Positions 14,121 through 22,775 of a stretch of 34,664 nucleotides of DNA are shown in pieces. How positions within the stretch are numbered: position 1 is the first letter of the stretch; each line of letters opens with the position of its first letter. A program made the position numbers and the translations under genes. Location of the stretch: contig CAZYGI010000042.1 of assembly GCA_964647255.1 (NCBI GenBank), positions 1 through 34,664 on the forward strand, given 5' to 3'. Under the pieces are notes generated by a model, which was not told the DNA's origin, did no database searches, and worked only from the letters and a program-made list of their open reading frames with translations. This DNA comes from CAWJEL01 sp964647255 (GTDB lineage: Bacteria; Chloroflexota; Anaerolineae; CG2-30-64-16).

Positions 14121-15629
14121 TCAGCCTGCCGCTTCAAACGTCACCAAATACCCTTCGTGGTCCGAGACGCGGCCGTAATCCGTCTCGGTGAAGAGGCGGC
14201 GAGCCGCCACCGGTTTGAGGCGGCTGTCCCGCCGGACCCAGATGTAGTCAATCCGGCCGTCATGCCGCAGGGTGTCCGCCCACCCCGGGCCGCGCCTGCG
14301 GAAAACGCGGTCAAACGACTTGCGGTCAGCGCACTTGAGATACTGATCCTCGTAGTCCGTCGTCTGGACGATGTGGGCATAGCCCTCCGCACCGGCCGTG
14401 GCGTTGAAGTCACCGCAGATGATCGTGTCGGCGGCGGCAGCAGCGGCGCACGCCTGGGCCCAGGCCGCCAGCGTGTCGAACTGCTGGCGAAAGCCGTCCT
14501 GCCACCAGCTCAGATGGGTGGAGAAGACGTTGAGCGGGCCAAAATAGGGCGCGTCAACCTGCACCAACACGGCCTTACGGGCGTGGATGCTGTAGACGTC
14601 CTGCGAGGCGGAGACGTAGCGGCCCTCTTGATGCCGAAACGGGTAGCGGCTCAGGATGGCGACGCTCTCACGGTAGCGCTCGAAGCCCAGATGCGTCCAG
14701 TCCACGAAGAGGTGATAGGGCTGGTTCAGCCGCTCGGCAATGATCCGGGCCGTGTTGGAGCGCCAATCCCCCTGGCCGCCGTTCCAGTCCTCCGCCACCT
14801 CCTGGAGGCAGATGACGTCAATGCCCAGGTCGTTGATGGCGCGAGCGATCTGCGACAGCTTATGGTCCTGGTTCTCCTCCTGATAGCAGTGCAGGTTGAG
14901 CGTGAGGACCTTGAGCTCGGCGTGGCGGGCCGTGTAGTTCAGGCCGCGGTTGTTATCCCAGCGCTCGCCGGCCCGCGTGGCGCAGCCGACCGCGTACTCG
15001 ATACGATAGGCGTCACGGAGGCGCAGGCGGGCAGTCCAGAGCTGGACGCCGTACTGATTCGGGTTGCGCGCGTTGCTCTGCTGCGTCTTGTCCCAATGGT
15101 CGCGCGCCAGGGAACACGGCGTGCTCCGCTTGGTGCGCCAACCGTCATCGCTCCAATCCACGAAGACGTCCTGCGGTTGCAGCCCGGACGAGACAGCCAC
15201 GTCAATGACGAGCGTTCGCTGGTCCTCCTCAAGCCGCGGGGCATAGCCGACGTGGAGGATCGGCTCCGCCGGGCCAAGCTGGAGGCCGGAGTCGGCTTCG
15301 CTGCGGAAGTTGCCGCGCTCGGGTTTGGTCCAAACCTCGACGCCGCCGGCACGGAGCACGCAGACAAACTCGATGTTGCCCGGCAGCGAAACGGTCGGCG
15401 AGGCCTGCCGCGAGATGCGCGCCACCCAAATCTCGCCGCCCTGGCCGCTGGGCGCCACGTAAGCCGCGGGCAGCGTCTCCCAGACGCCGTCCTCGCCGGC
15501 CCAGCGCACCTCCACCTGCTTGTCATAGGCGATGTTGCGGGCGTACAGGCCGAAAGTCAGGGTTTGCTGGATGGCGCCGCGCTTGCGTGCGATGGTGTTT
15601 TCGATATACAGGAACTGGAGTTCATTCAC
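14121..15629 (-). CDS. Endonuclease/exonuclease/phosphatase-family protein with two CBM21-like domains
   Basis: A 502-residue protein. The C-terminal domain (about 238-500) is an EEP fold with LTLNLH, CLQEV (Glu277, metal ligand), STHLSWW, ICGDFNA, RIDYIWV and VSDHEGYLV, which are all the usual catalytic elements. Members cut DNA, phosphoinositides or sphingomyelin. The first 235 residues hold two beta-sandwich modules that resemble CBM21 starch/glycogen-binding domains: YARNIAYDKQVEVRW near 29-43, and DWSDDGWRT near 158-166, closing with ERWDNNRGLNY at 222-232, a close fit to the WDNNxGxNY end of CBM21. The start is a GTG (MNELQ) with a weak ribosome site. No signal peptide is seen. The combination suggests an enzyme held on glycogen or another glucan; this is an inference. 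Confidence 0.82.
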   Translation of the reverse strand: MNELQFLYIENTIARKRGAIQQTLTFGLYARNIAYDKQVEVRWAGEDGVWETLPAAYVAPSGQGGEIWVARISRQASPTVSLPGNIEFVCVLRAGGVEVWTKPERGNFRSEADSGLQLGPAEPILHVGYAPRLEEDQRTLVIDVAVSSGLQPQDVFVDWSDDGWRTKRSTPCSLARDHWDKTQQSNARNPNQYGVQLWTARLRLRDAYRIEYAVGCATRAGERWDNNRGLNYTARHAELKVLTLNLHCYQEENQDHKLSQIARAINDLGIDVICLQEVAEDWNGGQGDWRSNTARIIAERLNQPYHLFVDWTHLGFERYRESVAILSRYPFRHQEGRYVSASQDVYSIHARKAVLVQVDAPYFGPLNVFSTHLSWWQDGFRQQFDTLAAWAQACAAAAAADTIICGDFNATAGAEGYAHIVQTTDYEDQYLKCADRKSFDRVFRRRGPGWADTLRHDGRIDYIWVRRDSRLKPVAARRLFTETDYGRVSDHEGYLVTFEAAG

Positions 15630-15667
15630 GACCCGGCAACCTATCGTGGCGCAGAAGGTTTGAGACG

Positions 15668-16399
15668 CTATTTCAGGCTTTGCAGCTCGGACTTGGCATA
15701 TTCGACGGCCTGCGGATCCTGGCCCGGCCCGATCTCCAGGAACTTCTCGAACGCGGCGATGGCCTCAGCCTTGCGACCCTGCATCTTGTACAGCGCACCC
15801 AGGCCGTAATAGACCTCCGGCAGCTTCGGATCGAGGTCGCGCGCCTTGTTCAGGAGCCGTTCCGCCTCCGTGAGGTTGTTTTCTTGCAGCCGCACCGCGG
15901 CCAGCAGATACGTCGTCGGCGCGTCGTTCGGGTTGAGCCGCAGCGAGGCATTCAGCGCGGCGGCCGCCTTGGTGAGATCGCCCATCTGGTAGTAGACCAC
16001 TCCCAGATTGGCCTGCGCCGCGCTCAGGGTCGGATCCAACGCCAACGCCGCCTGGTACGCGGCCTGCGCGTCCGCCAGCTTGCCCAGCCGCACCAACGCA
16101 TTCCCCAGGCCGAACTGCGCCTGAGCTGACTTGGGATCGCGGCCAACGGCAGCGCGGAAGTTTTGCTCGGCGACGGAAGGGTTGTTCCCATCCAAGGCCC
16201 TCTGCCCATCAGACATCAGCGTACTGAAATCACCTGCTGGCGTCGGCGCGCCCGCCGGTGCGACGGCCGGCGCAGCCGCCGGGGCGCCCGGAGCAGACGC
16301 CGACCCGCAACCGCTCAGCAAGGCCGCGGCGAGCAGCAGGAACAAGAGCCAGGCCAGCCCGGCCCGGCCGCGCAGGGGGCGCAACGAGTCGGCTTTCAT
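15668..16399 (-). CDS. TPR-repeat lipoprotein
   Basis: A 243-residue exported lipoprotein. The signal peptide has a positive N-terminus, a leucine-rich core and lipobox L-S-G-C, giving lipidated Cys31. A short proline/alanine tether follows. Residues about 57-240 form five tetratricopeptide repeats, each with the A-x-x-x-L-G and P pattern, for example AQAQFGLGNALVRLGKLADA. TPRs are protein-binding scaffolds and have no enzymatic role. GAGGAGG six bases before ATG is a strong ribosome site. It sits between the metallo-beta-lactamase-fold gene, 20 bases upstream, and the EEP gene 38 bases downstream, and is probably in the same transcript. Confidence 0.88.
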   Translation of the reverse strand: MKADSLRPLRGRAGLAWLLFLLLAAALLSGCGSASAPGAPAAAPAVAPAGAPTPAGDFSTLMSDGQRALDGNNPSVAEQNFRAAVGRDPKSAQAQFGLGNALVRLGKLADAQAAYQAALALDPTLSAAQANLGVVYYQMGDLTKAAAALNASLRLNPNDAPTTYLLAAVRLQENNLTEAERLLNKARDLDPKLPEVYYGLGALYKMQGRKAEAIAAFEKFLEIGPGQDPQAVEYAKSELQSLK

Positions 16400-16419
16400 G
16401 CGGTTTCCTCCTCAGACAT

Positions 16420-17064
16420 CTATCCCTGTTTGCATTCCAGCACGATCACCTGCGTTTCCTCCGGGAGCGATGCGCGCGACACCTTGAGCGCCTCCTGGGG
16501 CGCATGCTCAGTGACCCCCATCTCCTTGAGGAATTTCGTCAGCGGGTCGAGCTTGAGGGTGCAGAACTCCGTGCGATAATGCATCGGGATCACGATGCGC
16601 GGTTCGAGCTGGCTGATGACCTCAGCCGCCCGGTCGGCGTCCAACGCGCTCCCACCGCCTACAGGCGCCAGCAGGATGTGAACGTCGGGCATGGCCTCGA
16701 CCTGGGCCTGGGTCAGCGGCTTGCTCAGGTCGCCCAGATGACAAAGCGTCAAATCGCCGAATTCAAAGACGAAGACCGTGTTCTCCTCTTTTGCCTCGCC
16801 TTGCGCGCCGGCCCCGCGCCACGTCTGGATGCCGCTGATGAAAACGCCCTTGACTTCATACTCGCCCGGCCGGTTGAGCACCTTTGGGTCGCCCTTGATC
16901 CCGGCCGCGTAGGCGTGGCCCGGTGCGTCGTGGCTGACCGTCACAAGGTCCGCCCGGAGCTTGGGCAGCGTGTAGCCGATGCTCTTGTCGTAGGGATCGG
17001 TGACGATAGTGATGCTGCCCTCGCGCAGGCGGAAACAGGATTGACCGTACCAATCAATATCCAC
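16420..17064 (-). CDS. Metallo-beta-lactamase-fold protein (UlaG-like) with altered metal motif
   Basis: A 214-residue MBL-fold protein related to the UlaG/L-ascorbate-6-phosphate lactonase-like group. It opens with the typical DWYGQSCFRLREG strand pair. The normal metal motif H-x-H-x-D-H reads SHDAPGH, so the second histidine and the aspartate are missing while the first and last histidines remain. Later ligands HLGD (near 110) and PMHYRT (near 160) are kept. The protein may bind one metal, or this may be a subfamily with a different site; I recall similar SHDAPGH proteins from Chloroflexi. The start is GTG with GGGAGG eight bases upstream. The substrate is unknown. Confidence 0.78.
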   Translation of the reverse strand: MDIDWYGQSCFRLREGSITIVTDPYDKSIGYTLPKLRADLVTVSHDAPGHAYAAGIKGDPKVLNRPGEYEVKGVFISGIQTWRGAGAQGEAKEENTVFVFEFGDLTLCHLGDLSKPLTQAQVEAMPDVHILLAPVGGGSALDADRAAEVISQLEPRIVIPMHYRTEFCTLKLDPLTKFLKEMGVTEHAPQEALKVSRASLPEETQVIVLECKQG

Positions 17065-17160
17065 GGGAATGCCTCCCCAGATGTTTTCAAGTCTCGCCCA
17101 GCATTATAACGGCAGGCGGGCAGTTGTTGCAAAGCGACCGGACGAGGGGGTGCGGAACCG

Positions 17161-18990
17161 CTACCGGTCCGCCGGAGTGCCGCCCCAGAGATGGCGCATC
17201 TCCGCCGAGGTGGCGAGCAGTTCGTCCAACGCGCCGGCGGCCTCCAGACGGCCATCCCGCAGCACAATGATCTGATCGGCGCGGCGGAGCGCGGCGCGGC
17301 GATGTGAGACGACCAGCAGCGTTGCGCCCTGCGCCTGGCGCCCGATGCGCTCCCACAGAAGCTGCTCGGTCTCGACGTCGAGCGCACTTGAGAGATCGTC
17401 GCACACCAGGAGCGACGGCTGCCGCAGGAGCATGCGCGCAGCGGCCGCGCGCTGCACCTGCCCGCCCGAGAGCCGCACCCCGCGCGGGCCGACAACCGTC
17501 TCCACCCCGCGCTCCAGGGCCGCGATGTCGGGCTCCAGTACTGCGGCCCAGATCGCCACCGGCAGCCGGTGATCGCCGTCCGCCACGCCGAGCGCCAGGT
17601 TCTCGCGCAGCGTGGTGCTGAACAGCCGCGGCACCTGGCCGGTGTAGGCGGCGCGCGGGGGCCGGAACCAGGCCGCCGGATCGGTCACGGAGTGGCCGTT
17701 CCATAGGATCTCGCCGCCGTCCAGTGGCAGCAGCCCCATCACGGCCCGCAGCAGCGTGGTCTTCCCCGCGCCGATCTGCCCGGTGATGACGGTGAACGAT
17801 CCGCCCCGCACGGTGAAGCTGATGTCACGCACCCCACGACCGCCTTCTTGCCCCGCGCGCTCGTGCAGGCACGTCAGGTTGCGCACCTCCAGAAGATCCA
17901 GTGAGACATCAGCGCCACGAGAGGCATGCCCGGACGCCTGGCTCGCACCCACGAGGCCGGGCATCCGGGTGTCACGCGCCACCAGCGCGGCGCGCGGCTC
18001 GCCGGGGATCAGCTCGGCCAGGCGGTTGATCGCCACTTCCTGCTGCTTGATGTCGCCGACAAAGGTGCCCAGGTAGGAGGGCAGCTCCGTCGCGAACCAG
18101 AGGTAGTAGGTGAACAAGGCGAAGTCGCCGACGGTGAACGCGCCGGCCGCCATGGCTCGGCCGGCCAGCAGCAGCATCACGCCGATGCCGACCGTCACGG
18201 AGATCCCCTGCATCCCGAACGCGAACTCCTCCAACAGCGCCGCGCGGATCGCGATCCGGCGCCGGGTTTCGCTCAACCGCACGAAGCGCGCCACCGCGTG
18301 CTCCGCTGCGCCGGCGACCTTCACCGCCTGCACCGCGGTCAACAACTCGGCCATGAATCCCGTGACCGCGTCTTCGGCCAGGCCGCGCTCGGTGCGATAG
18401 CGCAGCATGCGACCCCAGACCGCGCGGCCGATGCCGAACGCGATCACCAGCGGGAGAAACACGAACAGGGTGATCCGCCAGTTGATGCGCGCCATGATCA
18501 TCACGGCGATGATGAATGAGACCAGGTTGCCGGCTACATCGGGCAGCCAGGTGGGAAAGTCGGTGACCTCGCCGACATCCCAGCGGTAACGGTTCACCGC
18601 CTCGCCCGCGGGGATGGGAGGGTGCGCCGCGCCGGGCCGCCGCAGGTGCGCGGCAAAAAGGTTGCGCCACACCAGCCCCGCGGCCGTGTAGCGGAACGTC
18701 CACCCGGCCCAGGTCTCGGCGAATGTTGAGATCATCCGCGCCAGCCCCACCGACACGTACGCGGCCACCAGCACCGTCACGCCGGCGGCAACCGGGGCCG
18801 CGCCGGTCATCTTGTCGAACACCGCCTTCTCCACCAGGCCGGGCAGCACCCGCGATCCCAGGTAGAACACCTGAAGGATGGCGTGCAGTGCAAAGGGTTT
18901 GGCTGCATAGCGGATCAGGCCCCAGTTGAAACGCCAGACGCCGATCTCGGCTGAGCCGCCGGAGGTCTTCCGGAGGAGTTCTGTCGTCAT
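17161..18990 (-). CDS. ABC exporter half-transporter, degenerate ATP site subunit
   Basis: A 609-residue half-transporter: a six-helix membrane domain (about 25-320) and a nucleotide-binding domain (about 365-600). The Walker A is GQIGAGKT (404-411), the signature LSGGQ (507-511) is canonical, the Walker B ends D531-D532 with an aspartate where the catalytic glutamate should be, and the H-loop histidine is 563. A 30-residue insert with an alanine/glycine-rich stretch (about 340-362) lies between the domains. It overlaps the partner gene by four bases (ATGA), so the two are translationally coupled. This half and the 591-residue half form a heterodimer like BmrCD or TM287/288. The cargo, probably a lipid, peptide or drug, is unknown. 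Confidence 0.93.
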   Translation of the reverse strand: MTTELLRKTSGGSAEIGVWRFNWGLIRYAAKPFALHAILQVFYLGSRVLPGLVEKAVFDKMTGAAPVAAGVTVLVAAYVSVGLARMISTFAETWAGWTFRYTAAGLVWRNLFAAHLRRPGAAHPPIPAGEAVNRYRWDVGEVTDFPTWLPDVAGNLVSFIIAVMIMARINWRITLFVFLPLVIAFGIGRAVWGRMLRYRTERGLAEDAVTGFMAELLTAVQAVKVAGAAEHAVARFVRLSETRRRIAIRAALLEEFAFGMQGISVTVGIGVMLLLAGRAMAAGAFTVGDFALFTYYLWFATELPSYLGTFVGDIKQQEVAINRLAELIPGEPRAALVARDTRMPGLVGASQASGHASRGADVSLDLLEVRNLTCLHERAGQEGGRGVRDISFTVRGGSFTVITGQIGAGKTTLLRAVMGLLPLDGGEILWNGHSVTDPAAWFRPPRAAYTGQVPRLFSTTLRENLALGVADGDHRLPVAIWAAVLEPDIAALERGVETVVGPRGVRLSGGQVQRAAAARMLLRQPSLLVCDDLSSALDVETEQLLWERIGRQAQGATLLVVSHRRAALRRADQIIVLRDGRLEAAGALDELLATSAEMRHLWGGTPADR

Positions 18991-20762
18991 GCCAGCGCCT
19001 CCTCCAGCCCGGCCCGCAGCAACCCAGCGAAGCGCGAGCCCGGATCGGCCGTCAGTCGCGCGCGCGCGCCGTGCTCGACGATCCGTCCGGCTTCCAGGAT
19101 CATGATCTCGTCGGCGCGCTGGACGGTGCGCAGCCGATGCGCGACGATGATCGCTGTGCGGCCGACCAACAGCCCTTCAACGGCGCGCGCCAGCCGCGCC
19201 TCACTCACAGGATCGAGCCGCGAAGCCGCCTCGTCCAGGATCACCAGCCCCGGATCGCGCAGCAGGATGCGCGTGAACGCCAGCAGTTGCGCCTCGCCGG
19301 CCGACAGCCCGCCGCCCTCCGCCGCGAGTCTGGCATCCAGGCCGCCGGGCATCCCGTCCACCCAATCGGCCAGGCCGAGCCGATCCAGCGCCGCGCGAAT
19401 CCGCGCATCGGACACGCCGGGATCGAACAGCGTGATGTTGTCGCGCACGCTGGCGCTGAACAGTTGCACATCCTGCGTCACCACCGCGACGCGTGCGCGC
19501 AGATCGGCAAAGGCGACATCGCGCAGGTCGAGTCCGGCGCCCAGCGTGATCGTCCCGGCCTGCGGGTCATACAGCCGGGCGAGCAGCCGCGTCAGCGTCG
19601 TCTTGCCGCTGCCCGTCCGCCCCAGCAGCCCCACCACGCGGCCCGGCGCCAGGGCGAACGTCACCTCGCGCACGACCGGCTCAGCAATCTCGCCGGCCTC
19701 TGCCTCGCGATCATGGTAGGCGAATGACACGTGGTCGAATGCGACGCCCAGCGCGCCGCCCAGGAGCTGACCGCGCGGGGATTCGCGCACCTGCGGCTGG
19801 ACGGCCAGGATCTCGCCGATGCGCGCGATGCTGCCCGACGCCTGGCCCAGCTCCTTCGCCTGCTCCCGGATCGCATCCAGCGGGGCCGCCAACATGCCGA
19901 TGTAGTAGACGATCAGGAACGCGGCGCCGACGGAGACGCTGCCGCGCGTGAAAAGAATCGCGCCGATCGCCAATCCCAACCCGTAGCCCGCGACGTACAG
20001 GAAGTTCGTGACCGCAAAACCCAGTGCGTTCGCCATCCAGCCTGCGCGCGCCTGCTGTTTGATGGCGCGCGTCAGGGCGACGAACTTGTCGAACACATAG
20101 CGCTCGGCGCCGACCCCGCGGATGTCCTCGGCGCCGGCCAGGTGCTCCTCCACAAAACTGCTCTGATCGGCCCAGGCCTGGCGCGCGGCGGCCCAACGGC
20201 GGGCGCCCAGGTTTTGGAGCACGGCCAGCACGGCCAGGGCCACCAGGGTGTACGCCGTCAGCACCAACCCGGCCCAGAGGTTCTCGCGGTAGAGCAGGAA
20301 GAGGATGGCGATCACCAACAACGCGTTGGCCGCAGCTTTGACAACCATTTGCGAAAAGAAGTCGCCCAGCGCGGAGACATCACCATCGAGGCGCTCGATG
20401 AGCTCGCCCGGGGTGTGGGTCTTGTGAAACGGCATGTCGAGCCGCAGCGCGTGGCGGATGAGGTCGGCGCGCAGCGCGTTGGTCGCGGTCCAGGCGACGT
20501 TCAGCCCGGTGAATGACGCCGCGTATTGCAGCCCCCGGCCCGCCAGGCCCACGGCCAGATAAAGGAGCGCAGCGGGGAGCAGGCCGCGCGCCGCCGGCCC
20601 CCCGGCCTGCGCCGTATCAATGAAGAAGCGAATGACCTGCGGATTGAAGAGCTGAAGCGCGATGCCGGCCAGGATCAACAGCGCCAGCAGAGCGACGCGG
20701 GCACGCTGCGGCCGTAGATAGGCAGCGAGCAACTCACGGTGTTTGACCAGGCTTACCCCCAA
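18987..20762 (-). CDS. ABC exporter half-transporter, consensus ATP site subunit
   Basis: A 591-residue partner of the downstream half-transporter, with six membrane helices (about 22-300) and an NBD (about 340-585). Walker A is GRTGSGKT (381-388), Walker B ends in D510-E511 with the catalytic glutamate intact, and His542 is the switch histidine. The signature is LSAGE (486-490) instead of LSGGQ. The non-canonical signature completes the degenerate site formed with the partner's Asp532, so hydrolysis should happen at the other site only. The start is uncertain: the frame opens at a TTG that overlaps the end of the upstream gene by ten bases, and the first clear family residues come at about 10. 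A start a few codons later is possible. Confidence 0.9.
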   Translation of the reverse strand: MGVSLVKHRELLAAYLRPQRARVALLALLILAGIALQLFNPQVIRFFIDTAQAGGPAARGLLPAALLYLAVGLAGRGLQYAASFTGLNVAWTATNALRADLIRHALRLDMPFHKTHTPGELIERLDGDVSALGDFFSQMVVKAAANALLVIAILFLLYRENLWAGLVLTAYTLVALAVLAVLQNLGARRWAAARQAWADQSSFVEEHLAGAEDIRGVGAERYVFDKFVALTRAIKQQARAGWMANALGFAVTNFLYVAGYGLGLAIGAILFTRGSVSVGAAFLIVYYIGMLAAPLDAIREQAKELGQASGSIARIGEILAVQPQVRESPRGQLLGGALGVAFDHVSFAYHDREAEAGEIAEPVVREVTFALAPGRVVGLLGRTGSGKTTLTRLLARLYDPQAGTITLGAGLDLRDVAFADLRARVAVVTQDVQLFSASVRDNITLFDPGVSDARIRAALDRLGLADWVDGMPGGLDARLAAEGGGLSAGEAQLLAFTRILLRDPGLVILDEAASRLDPVSEARLARAVEGLLVGRTAIIVAHRLRTVQRADEIMILEAGRIVEHGARARLTADPGSRFAGLLRAGLEEALA

Positions 20763-22624
20763 CTGAACTTGCGCACAAAGGGCGGGAGGCTTTGCACCGC
20801 GGCGATGGTCTCAGTCTTCGTGCCGAGGGCGCCGCCCCACCAATCATCCGCGCCCCACCCCCCTGCAATCCAGGGCGTGATGCTGAACAGATAGTCGGGC
20901 AGCGGCTCGCCGTTAGAGAGCACCCCGGTGCGGAACCAGTCGAACATCTCCCGGTGGTACTGCCCGTGCAGCGGATCGGCCACCTTCGGATAACGCTTGT
21001 CCTGGTCCGAGCCCCACTGCCAGCCGCCCTCGCCACCGATGATCGGCAGCACGAAGCCGATGCGTTCCTGCATCCATTTCGCAAAGGCCAAAAAACTCAG
21101 CACGCCGTAGAAGTCATCGAAAACGGCCTTGCCGATGTCGTAGGGATAGGCCGGCGGGTGGTTCGCGCCGTAGTTGTGCGTGCAGAAGAAGGCGCGCTGC
21201 CAGATATCGGTGCGGTTCATGGCTGCAACCGCATCAATCGCAGCGTCGAGCTCCTCCCGTTCCAGGACTTGCAGGCCGGGGTAGCCGCCTGCATCGAACA
21301 CCCGCGACGCGTGATACGCCCACCGCTCTCCGAAAATCTGCAGCCAGTTAGGGGGCACGTTCGGCTTCCACTCCCGGTCGTCCGCCGGCTCGTTGTAGAT
21401 CTGGACGTATGGCGGCGCGCCGATCGCCTTGAGCGCGTTGACGTAGGCGACGGCGTCGAAGTTCTGATCAAGCCGTGCGCCGATCCGCACCACGGGCATG
21501 ATCCCGGCGGACCAACAGCTCGTGGCTGCGCGGCCCGCCTGGAGCTCATCCTGGGCATAGATCAACGTCCACCGCGCGCCGATGCTGCGCAGATTGGCGA
21601 CCGTCGCCGCGATGCTCTCATCGCGCAGATCAATGGAGAAGTGCAGGCCGCGGCCGTTGTCAGCGGCCGGCCTGGGAAACTGGCGCAAATGTGCAATGTT
21701 TTCAGGGGTCAGAACCACTGTTGGGGGCCGCGTGGCGTTGGAGACCGGCGGCTCGGTCTTTCCGGGATCGGCCGGCGTCGTGGGTTTGCCGGTGGCGGTG
21801 ACGGTCACGTCGTAGTTCAGGCTGTCGCCATCGGTGAGCTCAACGCGCACCGTGAAGTGGGTCGGCTGCGTGGGGGTCACGGTGCGGGTGACGCGCTCGG
21901 TGACCGGCTTCTCGTCGAGGAAGATCGCCTTCACGGATCGGGCCAACCAGGCCACGGCGGCCGTCCGCCCCGGGATCACGGCCTTCGGTGAGGTCATCAG
22001 CACGATATCGTGGTTATTCACGGCGGCCGTGCTCCCGGTCGTCGTGCCGCCCCCCGTGTCGGTTCCGCCGCCGGTTCCCCCGCCGGCCGCGCGACGTTCG
22101 GCCTGCCAGACGACGAAGGTGGACACGTGGTGGTTGTTCGGCAGACCGCCGCCCACCACGACATCGGCCGCGCCTTCCGGGCACCAGCACCACGCCCCCT
22201 GCTCCCCCCGTTCGGGGACAAAGTTATTGTAGATATCCAACCTGGCCCAGCCGGAGCCGGGCTTGGGCGTGACATGCGCGTAATCCCGATAGCTGGCGTC
22301 GCCCAGACGGCTGAAGCCATCCGACCAGAAACGCACCAACTCGCCGGTCTTGACCGGCTTGCCGTCCAGGTCGAGCACCAGGGCGAACAAGCTATGATCT
22401 GCGCCGGCATCGTCGAAGTAGTCGGCCGCGCCCCACGGCTTGAGATACGCATCGCGCGCCCACTGGGGGATCGCGCCATAGCCGCTCGAAGGCTCCCAGG
22501 AGCCCAGCAGGGTCGTGAATATCTCCTTGACCCGGTAAACGATGTCCCCTTGGGGATGATCCGGCCGGTCCTCGCACGACTTGACCGCGTAGTTGAACTT
22601 GGCAACCCATTCACTGGTGCGCAT
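20753..22624 (-). CDS. Glycoside-hydrolase-like TIM-barrel protein with N-terminal conserved domain
   Basis: A 623-residue, three-part protein. Residues 1-175 form a domain of unknown function, with SGWARLDIYNNFVPERG and GLPNNHHVSTFVVWQ, which I associate with lysin-like proteins from related genomes but cannot name. A glycine/threonine-rich linker (180-200) leads to an Ig-like domain (about 200-280). Residues about 300-623 look like a clan-A glycosidase barrel: YVQIYNEPADD puts a candidate acid/base at Glu412, and LPIIGGEGGWQWG puts a candidate nucleophile at Glu532. No signal peptide is seen, which is odd for a glycan-cleaving enzyme. GGAGG eight bases before ATG fixes the start. It is first in a seven-gene run with an ABC exporter next to it. 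Confidence 0.72.
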   Translation of the reverse strand: MRTSEWVAKFNYAVKSCEDRPDHPQGDIVYRVKEIFTTLLGSWEPSSGYGAIPQWARDAYLKPWGAADYFDDAGADHSLFALVLDLDGKPVKTGELVRFWSDGFSRLGDASYRDYAHVTPKPGSGWARLDIYNNFVPERGEQGAWCWCPEGAADVVVGGGLPNNHHVSTFVVWQAERRAAGGGTGGGTDTGGGTTTGSTAAVNNHDIVLMTSPKAVIPGRTAAVAWLARSVKAIFLDEKPVTERVTRTVTPTQPTHFTVRVELTDGDSLNYDVTVTATGKPTTPADPGKTEPPVSNATRPPTVVLTPENIAHLRQFPRPAADNGRGLHFSIDLRDESIAATVANLRSIGARWTLIYAQDELQAGRAATSCWSAGIMPVVRIGARLDQNFDAVAYVNALKAIGAPPYVQIYNEPADDREWKPNVPPNWLQIFGERWAYHASRVFDAGGYPGLQVLEREELDAAIDAVAAMNRTDIWQRAFFCTHNYGANHPPAYPYDIGKAVFDDFYGVLSFLAFAKWMQERIGFVLPIIGGEGGWQWGSDQDKRYPKVADPLHGQYHREMFDWFRTGVLSNGEPLPDYLFSITPWIAGGWGADDWWGGALGTKTETIAAVQSLPPFVRKFSWG

Positions 22625-22652
22625 GCGCTTTGCCTCCGTTCACAATTCAGGG

Positions 22653-22669
22653 CTTCGGGATGCCCGAAG
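22653..22669. promoter_or_regulatory. Palindrome at the start of the GH-ABC operon transcript
   Basis: CTTCGGG-ATG-CCCGAAG is a perfect 7-base inverted repeat with a three-base centre. It touches the -10 (22668-22673) on its upstream side and covers the expected transcription start. It could be an operator or a 5' stem in the leader. No second copy is seen in the window. Confidence 0.4.
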
Positions 22670-22696
22670 TCTATCATTGCGCAGGAGGACTGTCAA
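22668..22696 (-). promoter_or_regulatory. Sigma-70 promoter of the GH-ABC operon
   Basis: On the minus strand TTGACA (22691-22696), a 17-base spacer and TAGACT (22668-22673). The spacer ends TGA, giving an extended -10 as well. It lies about 45 bases upstream of the ATG and is one of the two best promoters in the window. Confidence 0.75.
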
Positions 22697-22775
22697 CACA
22701 GCAAAAAGCCGCAGGATTCTTTCGCCGATCCTATCAAAGTGGAATCCGACCCCTGAACAAGACTCTAGACGCGAC

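Noticed and set aside
14157..15809. Plus-strand reading frame of 550 codons opposite the EEP gene
   Set aside because: The minus-strand protein has complete EEP motifs; the plus-strand frame has no family pattern.
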